Below are positions 9,359 to 17,783 of a stretch of 64,000 bases of DNA, in pieces. The stretch is from Pseudomonas fluorescens (lineage in GTDB: Bacteria; Pseudomonadota; Gammaproteobacteria; Pseudomonadales; Pseudomonadaceae): assembly GCF_001708445.1 (NCBI RefSeq), contig NZ_CP015637.1:2357001-2421000 (forward strand), given 5' to 3'. The translations under genes were made by a program, and so were the position numbers. Each line of letters begins with the position of its first letter. Position 1 is the first letter of the stretch. Under the pieces are notes generated by a model. The model saw only the letters and a program-made list of their open reading frames with translations. It did no database searches and was not told the DNA's origin.

Positions 9359-10945
9359 GTGGAGCATCTGTTCAAGTCAACGTTGGCGTTGTGCTGCCTG
9401 ACGCTGGGCGCCTTCGCGCAGCCGGTGCTGGCCGAAGAGGGCGAAGCCCCGGCGCGCCGGGTGGACGTCAACGAGTACTTCGTGCGCGGCAATACCGTGC
9501 TCGATGCCGCAACGATCGAGGAGGCGGTGTACCCGTTTCTCGGCCCGCAAAAGACCCTGGGCGATATCGAAGGCGCCCGCGATGCGTTGCAGAAGATCTA
9601 CCAGGCACGGGGTTACCAGTCGGTGTTTGTGGAACTGCCCGAGCAGAAGGTCGATGACGGCATCGTGTTCCTGCAAGTCAGCGAAACCAAGGTCGGCCGC
9701 GTGCGCGTCGTTGGGGCCAAGCATTACTCACCCGTGGAAATTCGCGAAGAAGTGCCGGGCCTGAAAGAGGGCGCCGTGCCGGATTTCACCTCGGTGCAAA
9801 GCCAACTGGCCGGGCTCAACCGCAGCGCCGGTCGGCAGGTTACGCCGCTGGTTCGCGAAGGCCAGCGCCCCGGCACCATGGACGTGGATTTGCAGGTGGA
9901 AGACCAGAACCCCTGGCACGCCAGTCTCGGCCTGAACAACGACTACAGCGCCGACACCGAGAAGCTGCGCTCGGTCGCGACCCTGGGCTACGACAACCTC
10001 TGGCAACTGGGCCACAGCATTTCCCTGACCTACTTCACCGCCCCCGAGGACAGCTCGAATGCCAAGGTCTGGTCGGGTTCCTACAGTGCCCCGCTGGATG
10101 AGCGCTGGACCTTGCAGTTCTCCGGCTACCAGTCCGACAGCAACATCGCCACCATCGGCGGCAGCAACGTGTTGGGCAAGGGCCACTCCTACGGGGTATC
10201 GGCCATCTACAACCTGCCGGCGGCAGGCAACTGGGCCAATTCGTTTTCGTTCGGGATCGACTTCAAGGATTTCGACGAGGAGCTGAAGTTCGGCAACAGC
10301 AGCGACCAGGTACCGCTCAAGTACGCGCCGTTGACCTTTGGCTACAACGGTTATCGCTACACCGAGCAATCCCAGTTGGGGCTGGGCTTGAACCTGATCG
10401 TCGGCACCCGCGCATTTTTTGGTTATGGCAGCGACGCTAAAGCGTTCGACAACAAGCGCTACAAGGCCAGTGCCAGCTTCGCCGTGCTCAAGGGCGACCT
10501 GAATTACACCTACACCTTCGCCAACGATTGGCAGTCGGCGAGCAAGGCCGGCTTCCAGTTGGCCTCGGGGCCGCTGGTGTCCAACGAGCAGTATTCCGCC
10601 GGTGGCGCCACCTCGGTGCGCGGCTACCTGGCGGCCGAGCGCACCGGGGATGAAGGTTTCCTGCTCTCCCAGGAGTTGCGCACACCGTCCCTGGCCAAGT
10701 TCCTCGGCAGCTACGTACAGGAGTGGCGCTTCTATGCGTTCGCCGAAGGTGCGCGCCTGCGCCTGCATGACCCGCTGCCCGAGCAGGAAGACGAATACAG
10801 CCTGGCCAGTGTCGGCCTGGGCACCCGCGCCAGTTTGAGCAAATGGTTGTCCGGCAGCCTGGATTGGGGCTACCCGCTGCTCGACGGACCGAACACCCAG
10901 AAACAGGACTCGCGACTGCACTTCAGTGTGCAGGCGACTTTCTGA
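9359..10945 (+). CDS. TpsB outer-membrane transporter (ShlB/FhaC/HecB family)
   Basis: Translocates the exoprotein across the outer membrane. The chosen GTG at 9359 follows a G-rich site and yields a clear signal peptide (LALCCLTLGAFAQPVLA); an in-frame TTG at 9296 would put 21 extra residues before it. About 528 residues, usual for TpsB. Two POTRA-like segments span roughly residues 25-180. The rest is a beta-barrel with the SVRGY motif of the Omp85/TpsB L6 loop (near base 10612) and a terminal strand ending in F. It follows the PhdA-like gene closely, so co-transcription is likely. This corresponds in position to P. aeruginosa pdtB. Confidence 0.92.
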   Translation: MEHLFKSTLALCCLTLGAFAQPVLAEEGEAPARRVDVNEYFVRGNTVLDAATIEEAVYPFLGPQKTLGDIEGARDALQKIYQARGYQSVFVELPEQKVDDGIVFLQVSETKVGRVRVVGAKHYSPVEIREEVPGLKEGAVPDFTSVQSQLAGLNRSAGRQVTPLVREGQRPGTMDVDLQVEDQNPWHASLGLNNDYSADTEKLRSVATLGYDNLWQLGHSISLTYFTAPEDSSNAKVWSGSYSAPLDERWTLQFSGYQSDSNIATIGGSNVLGKGHSYGVSAIYNLPAAGNWANSFSFGIDFKDFDEELKFGNSSDQVPLKYAPLTFGYNGYRYTEQSQLGLGLNLIVGTRAFFGYGSDAKAFDNKRYKASASFAVLKGDLNYTYTFANDWQSASKAGFQLASGPLVSNEQYSAGGATSVRGYLAAERTGDEGFLLSQELRTPSLAKFLGSYVQEWRFYAFAEGARLRLHDPLPEQEDEYSLASVGLGTRASLSKWLSGSLDWGYPLLDGPNTQKQDSRLHFSVQATF

Positions 10946-10969
10946 CCCTTTTCCCCGGAGACTCTTCCC

Positions 10970-12769
10970 ATGCAACGCCTAATCCTGAGCCTGTTGATCT
11001 GCCTGGGCTTCGCGCTCCCGGCCACTGCCCATGCCTGGTGGCAAGACGACTGGCATTACCGCAAACAGATCAGCGTGGACACCACCGCCCAAGGCGCGGC
11101 GATCAGCCAGGCCCTGGGCCGTACCGCGCTGTTGGTGCGCCTGCACACCGGCAACTTCACCTTTGACGGGGTCAAGGATGACGGCAGCGACCTGCGCTTT
11201 GTCAGTGCCGATGACAAGACGGTGTTCAACCACCAGATTGAAAGCTTCGACCCGCTGATGGGCATGGCGCTGATCTGGGTCGATGTGCCCAAGGTCGAGG
11301 GCGGCCAACGCCAGGACCTGTGGATGTACTACGGCAACCAGAAGGCCCCGGCCACGGCGAACGGCCAGTTGACCTTCGACCCGAACTACACCGCGATCTA
11401 CCACTTTGACGGCGCCAATGCGACGCCGCCGCGTGACACCACGGCCTATGCCAACACCGCGCTCAACGCCACCGGCACCAGCATCGACGGTGTGATCGGC
11501 CGCGCCTTGCAGTTCGGCGGCCAGCCGCTGCTGTTGCCGGCCAGCCCATCGCTGCAACACGCCGCGGGTGGCGCCTTCACCTTCAGCGCCTGGCTGCGCC
11601 TGGACCAGGCCAGCGGCGAGCAAATCGTCGTGGCCCGCCGTGAGGGGCCCCACAGCCTGTTGCTGGGCGTGAACCAGGGCATGCCGTTTGTCGAGATCGA
11701 CGGCCAGCGCGCGGCGTCGACCCAGCCGCTCAACCCTGGCCAATGGCAGCACCTGGCGTTCACCGCCGAGGGTGAAAAAGTCGCGCTGTATGTCAATGGC
11801 CGCGAAACCGCGAGCCTGGCAGTGGCCATGCCAGCGTTGAATTCACAATGGGCGATTGGCGCCGACCTGCCCGAAGCCGGCAGCACGCACCTGCCATTCG
11901 CCGGGGCCATCGATGAGTTGCGCCTGTCCAAGGTGGCCCGCCCGGCTGCGTTGTTGCTGGCCGACGCGAGCGCCCAGGGCGCCGAGTCGAAACTGGTGGC
12001 CTACGGGGTGGATGAAGAGCAGTCGGGCTTCGGTTTCGGCAGCCTGGGCTTTTTGCTCAAAGCCGTGCCGGCGGACGCCTGGGTGATCATCCTGGTGCTG
12101 GTGGCGATGATGTTCCAGTCGTGGTTCATCATGATCCGCAAGAACCGCATGGTCAGCCGCGTGAGCAGTGCCAACGAGGTGTTTCGCGAGCAGTTCGCGC
12201 AGATCGGCACGCGCCTGGAAATGTTCTATGACGACGCCGTGCTCGCCGAACGCCTGACGCATTCCTCGCTGTGGCGCCTGTACCGTGTGGCGATCAAGGA
12301 GATCCGCACCCGTCGCGCCCAGGGCGCCGACACGTCGTCGGTGTCGGCGGCGACCATCGAAGCCATCCGCTGCTCCATGGACGGCGTGCGCACCCGTGAA
12401 AACCAGGCGCTCAGTTCCAAACTCTCGACCTTGTCCAACGCCATCGCCGGCGGCCCGTATATCGGCCTGCTCGGTACGGTGCTGGGGATCATGGTGGTGT
12501 TCCTCGGCACGGCCATGGCCGGCGACGTGAACATCAACGCCATCGCCCCAGGCATGGCGGCCGCCTTGCTGGCCACGGCCATGGGGCTGTTCGTCGCGAT
12601 TCCCGCACTGTTTGGCTACAACCGCCTGATCACGCGCAACAAGGAAGTCAGCGCCGACATGCGTGTGTTTGTCGACGAGTTCATCACCCGCCTGGCGGAG
12701 ATGCACGGCGAGAGCCAGTTCAGTGAAGCGGGGCACCGTGCTCCGCACCACGCGCCGGTTTCGGCCTGA
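10970..12769 (+). CDS. ExbB/TolQ-type proton channel with N-terminal DUF2341 and LamG-like domains
   Basis: 599 residues, far longer than a classical ExbB (~240). A signal peptide (LLICLGFALPATAHA) precedes a DUF2341-like segment (WWQDDWHYRKQISVD, to ~residue 120) and a concanavalin/LamG-like jelly-roll (~150-325, with FTFSAWLRL and WQHLAFTAEGEKVALYVNG). A transmembrane helix follows at ~365-385, and the MotA/TolQ/ExbB domain occupies ~390-585, with paired helices GPYIGLLGTVLGIMVVFLG and MAAALLATAMGLFVAIPALFG. It begins an exbB-exbD-tonB trio with short spacings. The likely role is a private proton-motive-force motor for TpsB or the cell-surface exoprotein, with the periplasmic domain binding glycan or protein; the partner is inferred. 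Confidence 0.88.
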   Translation: MQRLILSLLICLGFALPATAHAWWQDDWHYRKQISVDTTAQGAAISQALGRTALLVRLHTGNFTFDGVKDDGSDLRFVSADDKTVFNHQIESFDPLMGMALIWVDVPKVEGGQRQDLWMYYGNQKAPATANGQLTFDPNYTAIYHFDGANATPPRDTTAYANTALNATGTSIDGVIGRALQFGGQPLLLPASPSLQHAAGGAFTFSAWLRLDQASGEQIVVARREGPHSLLLGVNQGMPFVEIDGQRAASTQPLNPGQWQHLAFTAEGEKVALYVNGRETASLAVAMPALNSQWAIGADLPEAGSTHLPFAGAIDELRLSKVARPAALLLADASAQGAESKLVAYGVDEEQSGFGFGSLGFLLKAVPADAWVIILVLVAMMFQSWFIMIRKNRMVSRVSSANEVFREQFAQIGTRLEMFYDDAVLAERLTHSSLWRLYRVAIKEIRTRRAQGADTSSVSAATIEAIRCSMDGVRTRENQALSSKLSTLSNAIAGGPYIGLLGTVLGIMVVFLGTAMAGDVNINAIAPGMAAALLATAMGLFVAIPALFGYNRLITRNKEVSADMRVFVDEFITRLAEMHGESQFSEAGHRAPHHAPVSA

Positions 12770-12780
12770 GGAGAATCGCC

Positions 12781-13206
12781 ATGGCTTCCGTAAATGCCTC
12801 CCACGACGATGATGACGACGCGGCTGTCGACAGCATCAACATCACGCCCTTGGTGGACGTGCTGATGGTGGTGCTGGTGATGTTTATCCTCACCGCCACC
12901 GCCCAGGTCTCGGGCATCCAGATTCACTTGCCCAAGGCCAGCGCCTCGGTGTCGTTGTCCGAGGCCAAGACCAAGGCCATCTCGGTGAACGATGGCGGCC
13001 AGGTGTTCCTCGATGCCTACCCGGTCACCCTCGGCGAGCTGGAAGAGCGCCTGCGCATCGAGAAAGCGCTGAACCCGGACTTCCCGGTGATCGTGCGCGG
13101 CGACGCCATGGTGCAGTACCAGAAGGTGATCGAGGTGCTCGATTTGCTGCGGCGGCTGGAGCTGTCCCAGGTCGGGCTGGTCACCGGCAAGCCGAGCCAG
13201 GGCTGA
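12781..13206 (+). CDS. exbD: ExbD/TolR biopolymer transport protein
   Basis: 141 residues with the standard layout: an acidic cytoplasmic N-terminus (five Asp in a row), one membrane helix and a periplasmic domain. The helix INITPLVDVLMVVLVMFILT carries the conserved Asp (D26) needed for proton translocation in the ExbD/TolR family. It lies 11 bases after the ExbB-like gene and 3 bases before the TonB-like gene, so the three form one transcriptional unit. It is most likely a dedicated paralogue for this locus and not the general siderophore-energising ExbD. Confidence 0.93.
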   Translation: MASVNASHDDDDDAAVDSINITPLVDVLMVVLVMFILTATAQVSGIQIHLPKASASVSLSEAKTKAISVNDGGQVFLDAYPVTLGELEERLRIEKALNPDFPVIVRGDAMVQYQKVIEVLDLLRRLELSQVGLVTGKPSQG

Positions 13207-13209
13207 GCC

Positions 13210-13914
13210 ATGACTGCACAGATCCCGATGCCGCCGTTGCCGGTAAAGAACAAGCCGCCGCTGCGCCCGCTGAAGTGGGGCGCCGGCCTGCTGCTGGGCG
13301 CCGTGGCGGCCTGGTTCCTCTGGCAATGGGCCAATGACATGAGTGGTGTACGCCGCGAAGCGCCGAAGGTGCCGACGATTATCCCGTTGCCGCCACCGCC
13401 GCCACCGCCGCCGGAAAAACCCAAGGAACCCGAGCCCAAGGTCGAGGAAAAAGTCCCTGAGCCGGTGCCCACCCCTGAACCCGAGGAGGTCAAGCCGGCA
13501 GAAGAAGCACCGCCTTCGCCGGCCGATGATCTGGCCAACCCGATGCAGATCGACGGCGACGCGCAATCAGGCAATGACGCTTTCAACATCGGCGCGGGCA
13601 AGGGCGGCGGCATGGCGGGCAGTGGCGGCGGTGGCCTCGGTGCCGGTACCTACAAGCAGTACCTGGCCGGCGTGTTTCAGCGCCTGCTGAGGGAAGACCC
13701 GGAGTTACGCAAGAAGGCCTACGCGGTACAGGCGGACGTGTGGTTGAGCGCCGAGGGCCAGGTCACGCGGGTTGAACTGGCCAAGTCCAGCGGCGACGCC
13801 GAGACCGACGCCCAGGTGCTGGCGGCCTTGCGCACGCCCCATGCCACGCAACGTGTTCCTGCGTCAGTGACCCTGCCGGTACGCCTGTCCCTCAAGGGTC
13901 GGCGTCCGGATTGA
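13210..13914 (+). CDS. TonB-like energy transducer
   Basis: 234 residues. One N-terminal membrane helix (about residues 20-40, GAGLLLGAVAAWFLWQW) is followed by a Pro/Glu/Lys-rich spacer (eight consecutive Pro, then EKPKEPEPKVEEKVPEP) and a Gly-rich stretch. The C-terminal ~90 residues resemble the TonB_C fold (ADVWLSAEGQVTRVELAKSSGDAETDAQ split by the usual turn, ending in LPVRLSLKGRRPD). It completes the exbB-exbD-tonB set. What it contacts in the outer membrane (the TpsB, the porin or a distant receptor) is not shown; TpsB proteins are not usually TonB-dependent, which makes the linkage notable. Confidence 0.85.
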   Translation: MTAQIPMPPLPVKNKPPLRPLKWGAGLLLGAVAAWFLWQWANDMSGVRREAPKVPTIIPLPPPPPPPPEKPKEPEPKVEEKVPEPVPTPEPEEVKPAEEAPPSPADDLANPMQIDGDAQSGNDAFNIGAGKGGGMAGSGGGGLGAGTYKQYLAGVFQRLLREDPELRKKAYAVQADVWLSAEGQVTRVELAKSSGDAETDAQVLAALRTPHATQRVPASVTLPVRLSLKGRRPD

Positions 13915-13957
13915 ACAAACCTACTTATTCGCAGTTTTTTACAGGAGTTGCGTACAC

Positions 13958-15658
13958 ATGATTTCCCCCGTGAATCGACTGACCCTGGCGGTCGGCATGG
14001 TCATCGCGACCCTGGTCGGCCAGGCGGCTGCAGCCCCGGTCGCGCCTTCGGAAAACGTCACGATCAACCTGATCCGCCTGCTGGTGCAACAAGGCGTACT
14101 GACCCAGGACACCGCCAATGGGCTGATTGCCCAGGCGGAAAAAGAAGCCCAACAGGCACGCCAGGCCAATGCCGCCCCGGTGGTCGCCAGCGGCCCGGCG
14201 GCGGCGCCTGGGGATGTGCGCGTGCAGTACGTGCCGCAGGCGGTGCGCGACCAGATCCGCGACCAGGTCAAAGCCGAGGTGATGGCCACCGCCAAGCAGG
14301 AAAACTGGGCCCAGCCCAATACCTTCCCGGATTGGGTCTCGCGCATCAGCTTCGATGGCGATATCCGCCTGCGTGACGAGTCGCGCTACTTCTCAGGCAA
14401 CAACAGCCCGGAAATCACCGACTTCGCCAAGCTCAATGACACCGGCCCGTATGACGTCAACAAGAACTCGAACACCAAGTTCCCGCCGTTGATCAACACC
14501 ACCCAGGACCGCGAGAACCTGTTCCGCCTGCGCGCGCGCCTGGGCATGAAAGCGGTGATCTCGCCGGAGTGGACCGCGGGTATTCGCCTGGGTACCGGCT
14601 CTGACAATAACCCGGTGTCCACCACCCAGACCCTGGGCGGTGGCTTTGGCAAGAAGGACATCTGGCTCGACCAGGGTTACCTGAGCTGGAAAGCCAACGA
14701 TGCCATGACCCTGACCGCGGGACGTATCGCCAACCCGTTCTACTCCACCGACATGATGTACTCCACCGACCTCAATTTCGACGGCGTGGCCGCGATCTTC
14801 AATCACACGCTCAGCAACGAATGGGGCCTGTTCGGCACCCTGGGTGCGTTCCCGGTCGAATACACCTCGGATGCGGCCACTGCCAACGGCATCGACAAGC
14901 AAGACAGTGAGACCAAGTGGCTGTTCGGTGGGCAGATCGGCGCGGACTGGAAGATCAACCGCAGCAACCGCCTCAAGCTGGCCGCGGCGTACTACCAGTT
15001 CCAGGATATCGAGGGTGAACGCTCCAGCCCTTGCTCGACGTGGAAGGGCGCACCCGGTTGCGACACTGACGGCACCCGCGTGGCCTTTATGCAAAAAGGC
15101 AACAGCGTGTTCAACCTGCGCAACAACACCACCAACCCGGCCACCCCAACCACCACCCCGGACCCACAATACGTGGGCCTGGCATCCAAGTTCGATGTGC
15201 TGGACCTCAACCTGGTCTGGGACAGCGAACTGCCGAGCGACTTCAAGCTGCGCACCCAGGGTAACTTCATCCACAACCTGGCCTACGACAAGGGCGAAAT
15301 GCTCAAGCGCAGCGAAGGCGAGATCGTCAACAACATCAACAGCAATGGCCAGTTTGAAAGTGGCGGCAATGCCTTGATGGTCTCCTTCACCCTCGGCAGC
15401 GCGCTGGAGATGCGCAAGCGCGGCGACTGGAACGTATTGGCTGGCTACAAGTACATCCAGCCGGACGCCTTGCCCGACGGTTTCAACGACTCCTCGTTTC
15501 ACCTGGGCGGCACCAACGCCAAGGGGTATTTCATCGGCGGCAACTACGGTATCGACAAGAACATCTACGCCAGTGCGCGTTGGTTGAGCGCATCCGAAGT
15601 GTATGGCGCGCCGTTTGAAGTCGATGTGATGCAACTGGAACTCAACACGCGCTTTTGA
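13958..15658 (+). CDS. Putative outer-membrane porin (Porin_5 family)
   Basis: 566 residues preceded by CAGGAG and starting at ATG 13958. It has a signal peptide (LAVGMVIATLVGQAAAAP), then a short helical segment (NLIRLLVQQGVLTQDTANG) and an Ala/Gln-rich coil before a long beta-strand region with FRLRARLGMKA, LAGYKYI and a final strand LELNTRF. This layout fits the putative porins of the Porin_5 type. It sits in the secretion operon, only 43 bases after tonB. It may provide a substrate channel or an outer-membrane anchor linked to the motor; the solute is unknown. Confidence 0.8.
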   Translation: MISPVNRLTLAVGMVIATLVGQAAAAPVAPSENVTINLIRLLVQQGVLTQDTANGLIAQAEKEAQQARQANAAPVVASGPAAAPGDVRVQYVPQAVRDQIRDQVKAEVMATAKQENWAQPNTFPDWVSRISFDGDIRLRDESRYFSGNNSPEITDFAKLNDTGPYDVNKNSNTKFPPLINTTQDRENLFRLRARLGMKAVISPEWTAGIRLGTGSDNNPVSTTQTLGGGFGKKDIWLDQGYLSWKANDAMTLTAGRIANPFYSTDMMYSTDLNFDGVAAIFNHTLSNEWGLFGTLGAFPVEYTSDAATANGIDKQDSETKWLFGGQIGADWKINRSNRLKLAAAYYQFQDIEGERSSPCSTWKGAPGCDTDGTRVAFMQKGNSVFNLRNNTTNPATPTTTPDPQYVGLASKFDVLDLNLVWDSELPSDFKLRTQGNFIHNLAYDKGEMLKRSEGEIVNNINSNGQFESGGNALMVSFTLGSALEMRKRGDWNVLAGYKYIQPDALPDGFNDSSFHLGGTNAKGYFIGGNYGIDKNIYASARWLSASEVYGAPFEVDVMQLELNTRF

Positions 15659-15676
15659 TGCGCAGGGAGATGCCAC

Positions 15677-16303
15677 ATGAACACGCGAATATGCGCGCTG
15701 CTGTTGGCGCTGGTCGCCACCGGGGCCTCGGCCGAAGGCATGGAAGAGCGCCTACGCACGCAACTGCGCAGCACCACCCAGCAGTTGCAGGCGTTGCAAA
15801 GCGAACAGGCCCAGGCCAGCGCTGCACGCCTGGCCGCTGAAAACCAGGCCAAGCAAGCCCAGGCGCAGATCAAGCAACTGACCGCCGAGCTGGAAAAAGC
15901 CCGTGGTACGGCTGAGCAACTGGCCGGCCAGCAACAGAGCCTGCACAGCCAGGCGCAGGCCCAGGTGGCGGCGAGCAACGAGCAGATCGGCAAGTTCAAG
16001 AAGGCCTATGAAGAACTGCTGGCCCTCGCCAAGGGCAAAGAGGCCGAGCGCGCGCGGCTGCAAGCACAATTGAGTGAACGTGACACACAAGTGCAGCAAT
16101 GTTCAGCCAAGAATCAACAAATGTACGGCGTGGCCCAGCAGTTGCTCGCGGCCTACGAAAAAATCGACGTGGCCGAGGTGATGAGTATTCGCCAGCCCTT
16201 CGCCAGTGGTGCGCGGGTCAAGTTCGAGGAACTGGCCCAGGGCTTTGGCGACGATTTGTACAAGACCCGTTATGACGCGCCCCAGGCAGCTGCCACTCAC
16301 TGA
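15677..16303 (+). CDS. Exported coiled-coil protein of unknown function
   Basis: 208 residues with a signal peptide (MNTRICALLLALVATGASA). Residues ~25-140 are almost pure Ala/Gln/Glu/Lys heptads (ERLRTQLRSTTQQLQALQSE onwards), predicting a long periplasmic coiled coil. The C-terminal ~60 residues are more globular, with one Cys and the segment MYGVAQQLLAAYEKIDVAEV. It starts 18 bases after the porin stop, consistent with the same operon. I do not recognise a named family. By context it may be a periplasmic scaffold or spacer between motor and outer-membrane components. Confidence 0.75.
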   Translation: MNTRICALLLALVATGASAEGMEERLRTQLRSTTQQLQALQSEQAQASAARLAAENQAKQAQAQIKQLTAELEKARGTAEQLAGQQQSLHSQAQAQVAASNEQIGKFKKAYEELLALAKGKEAERARLQAQLSERDTQVQQCSAKNQQMYGVAQQLLAAYEKIDVAEVMSIRQPFASGARVKFEELAQGFGDDLYKTRYDAPQAAATH

Positions 16304-16323
16304 TAGACAAGGAAGAGATCCCC

Positions 16324-16794
16324 ATGAGCGAATTGATCACCGGCGTGACCGTCCAGAGTTTGACCGAGCTGTTGCAAGAGGCCGGCTACCGGGTCAACCA
16401 GAGCGAACAGAACGGCATCGTGCAACTGCTCAGCGCCAGCCAGGGCATCGGCTTTGCCGTGCGCTTTGGCAACCCGTCGGCAGAGCCGGGCAGCTATGTG
16501 GACTTCACCTACAACTGCGCGCTGCGGGTACAGGGCGCATTGCCCGAGGGCCTGGCCCAGGTGTGGAATGCCTCGCGCCGCTTTGCGCGGTTGTCGTTGC
16601 AGGGCGAGTTCCTGTTGATGGAAATGGACGTGGTGGTGGCCGGCGTTGGCGCCACGCACCTGCGCAGCCAGCTGGAGCTGTGGGACCGCCTGTTGCAGGA
16701 ATTTATCGTCTACCTGCGTGAATACAGCCAACAGGCTGCGCAGTTGCAGGCCCAGGCGGCTGAACCCGTGGCTGAAGAGGCGCCGATCCTGTGA
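16324..16794 (+). CDS. YbjN-domain protein
   Basis: 156 residues, no signal peptide. The opening VQSLTELLQEAGYRVNQ and the central FAVRFGNP / LPEGLAQVWNASRRFARL pattern fit the YbjN family, a type III secretion chaperone-like fold found in many bacterial regulators and export accessory proteins. The last ~25 residues are Gln/Ala/Glu-rich. Its stop overlaps the GTG start of the next gene by four bases, so the two are translationally coupled. A cytoplasmic chaperone or accessory role for the exoprotein is possible but inferred. Confidence 0.78.
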   Translation: MSELITGVTVQSLTELLQEAGYRVNQSEQNGIVQLLSASQGIGFAVRFGNPSAEPGSYVDFTYNCALRVQGALPEGLAQVWNASRRFARLSLQGEFLLMEMDVVVAGVGATHLRSQLELWDRLLQEFIVYLREYSQQAAQLQAQAAEPVAEEAPIL

Positions 16795-17732
16795 AAAAGC
16801 CAACCTTGCTTGTCGGCGCCGGTGCGCTGACGTTGCTGGTGGTGGCGGTGGGGCTGAGCCTGCGCCCGGGCAGCGACCCGGTCGCCGCGCAGCAGCCGGC
16901 GCCCGCCGTCAGCCCCGAACAGGGCGGGCCAGCCGTGGCACGCCTGGGCAACCAGCACATTGACCTGACTGAACTGAAAAGCGTGCTGGCGAGCCTGCCG
17001 GCCGAAACCCGCGAGCAACTGCGCGGTAACCGCGGCGCCCTGGAGACCTGGCTGCGTTCGCGCCTGGCGCAGAAGGCCGTGCTCGAACAGGCCGACGCCC
17101 AGGGCTGGCGCCAGCGCCCGGAGGTGGAGCAACAGACCCGCGCCGCCACCGAGCAGATCGTGTTCCGCGACTACATGCTCTCGGTCAGCCAGGTGCCGGC
17201 CGATTACCCCAGCGCCGCCGAGTTGCAACAAGCCTACGACAGCGGCAAGGCGCAGTGGGTGACGCCGCCGATGTATCGGGTCAGCCAGATTTTCCTCGCG
17301 GTGGATGGCCCGCAAAGCGTCGACGCGGTGCGGCGCCAGGCCCAGGAACTGAGCCGCAAGGCCCAGGCGGCGCCGGCGGATTTTGCCGCCCTGGCCGCGC
17401 AATATTCCCAGGACCCCGGCACTGCGCAACAGGGCGGCGACTCGGGCTTGCAGCCGTTGCAGCAACTGGTACCGCAGGTGCGCGAGGTGGTCTCGCGGCT
17501 CAAGGTCGGCGCGGTGTCGGACGCGGTGCAGAGCGCGGCGGGTTTTCATGTGCTCAAGCTCACCGCGCAGCAACCGGCGCGTACCGCCACCCTCGACGAA
17601 CTGCGCGAGCGCCTGACCCAGGCCCTGCGCGCCCAACGTCAGGAACAGATTGCCAAGGCGTACCTCGAAGGCATGCTCAACACCGCCACCTTGAGCATCG
17701 ACGGAGCACAGCTGAACACCGTGCTGGAGTGA
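16791..17732 (+). CDS. Membrane-anchored parvulin-type peptidyl-prolyl cis-trans isomerase
   Basis: 313 residues from a GTG start inside the ybjN stop (GTGA overlap). An N-terminal helix (LLVGAGALTLLVVAVGLSL) anchors the protein, leaving the bulk in the periplasm. A SurA/PpiC-like helical chaperone segment spans ~40-150. The parvulin domain spans ~155-260, with VSQIFLAV, FAALAAQYSQDPGTAQQGGD and AGFHVLKL. In P. aeruginosa the same position in the pdt locus holds a PpiC-type gene. A plausible job is keeping the giant exoprotein or the outer-membrane partners foldable in the periplasm. Confidence 0.9.
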   Translation: MKKPTLLVGAGALTLLVVAVGLSLRPGSDPVAAQQPAPAVSPEQGGPAVARLGNQHIDLTELKSVLASLPAETREQLRGNRGALETWLRSRLAQKAVLEQADAQGWRQRPEVEQQTRAATEQIVFRDYMLSVSQVPADYPSAAELQQAYDSGKAQWVTPPMYRVSQIFLAVDGPQSVDAVRRQAQELSRKAQAAPADFAALAAQYSQDPGTAQQGGDSGLQPLQQLVPQVREVVSRLKVGAVSDAVQSAAGFHVLKLTAQQPARTATLDELRERLTQALRAQRQEQIAKAYLEGMLNTATLSIDGAQLNTVLE

Positions 17733-17783
17733 TACGCGTCGACCGCATTGGATGCACAAGCCCCACAAGACAGGGAGTCTCCC

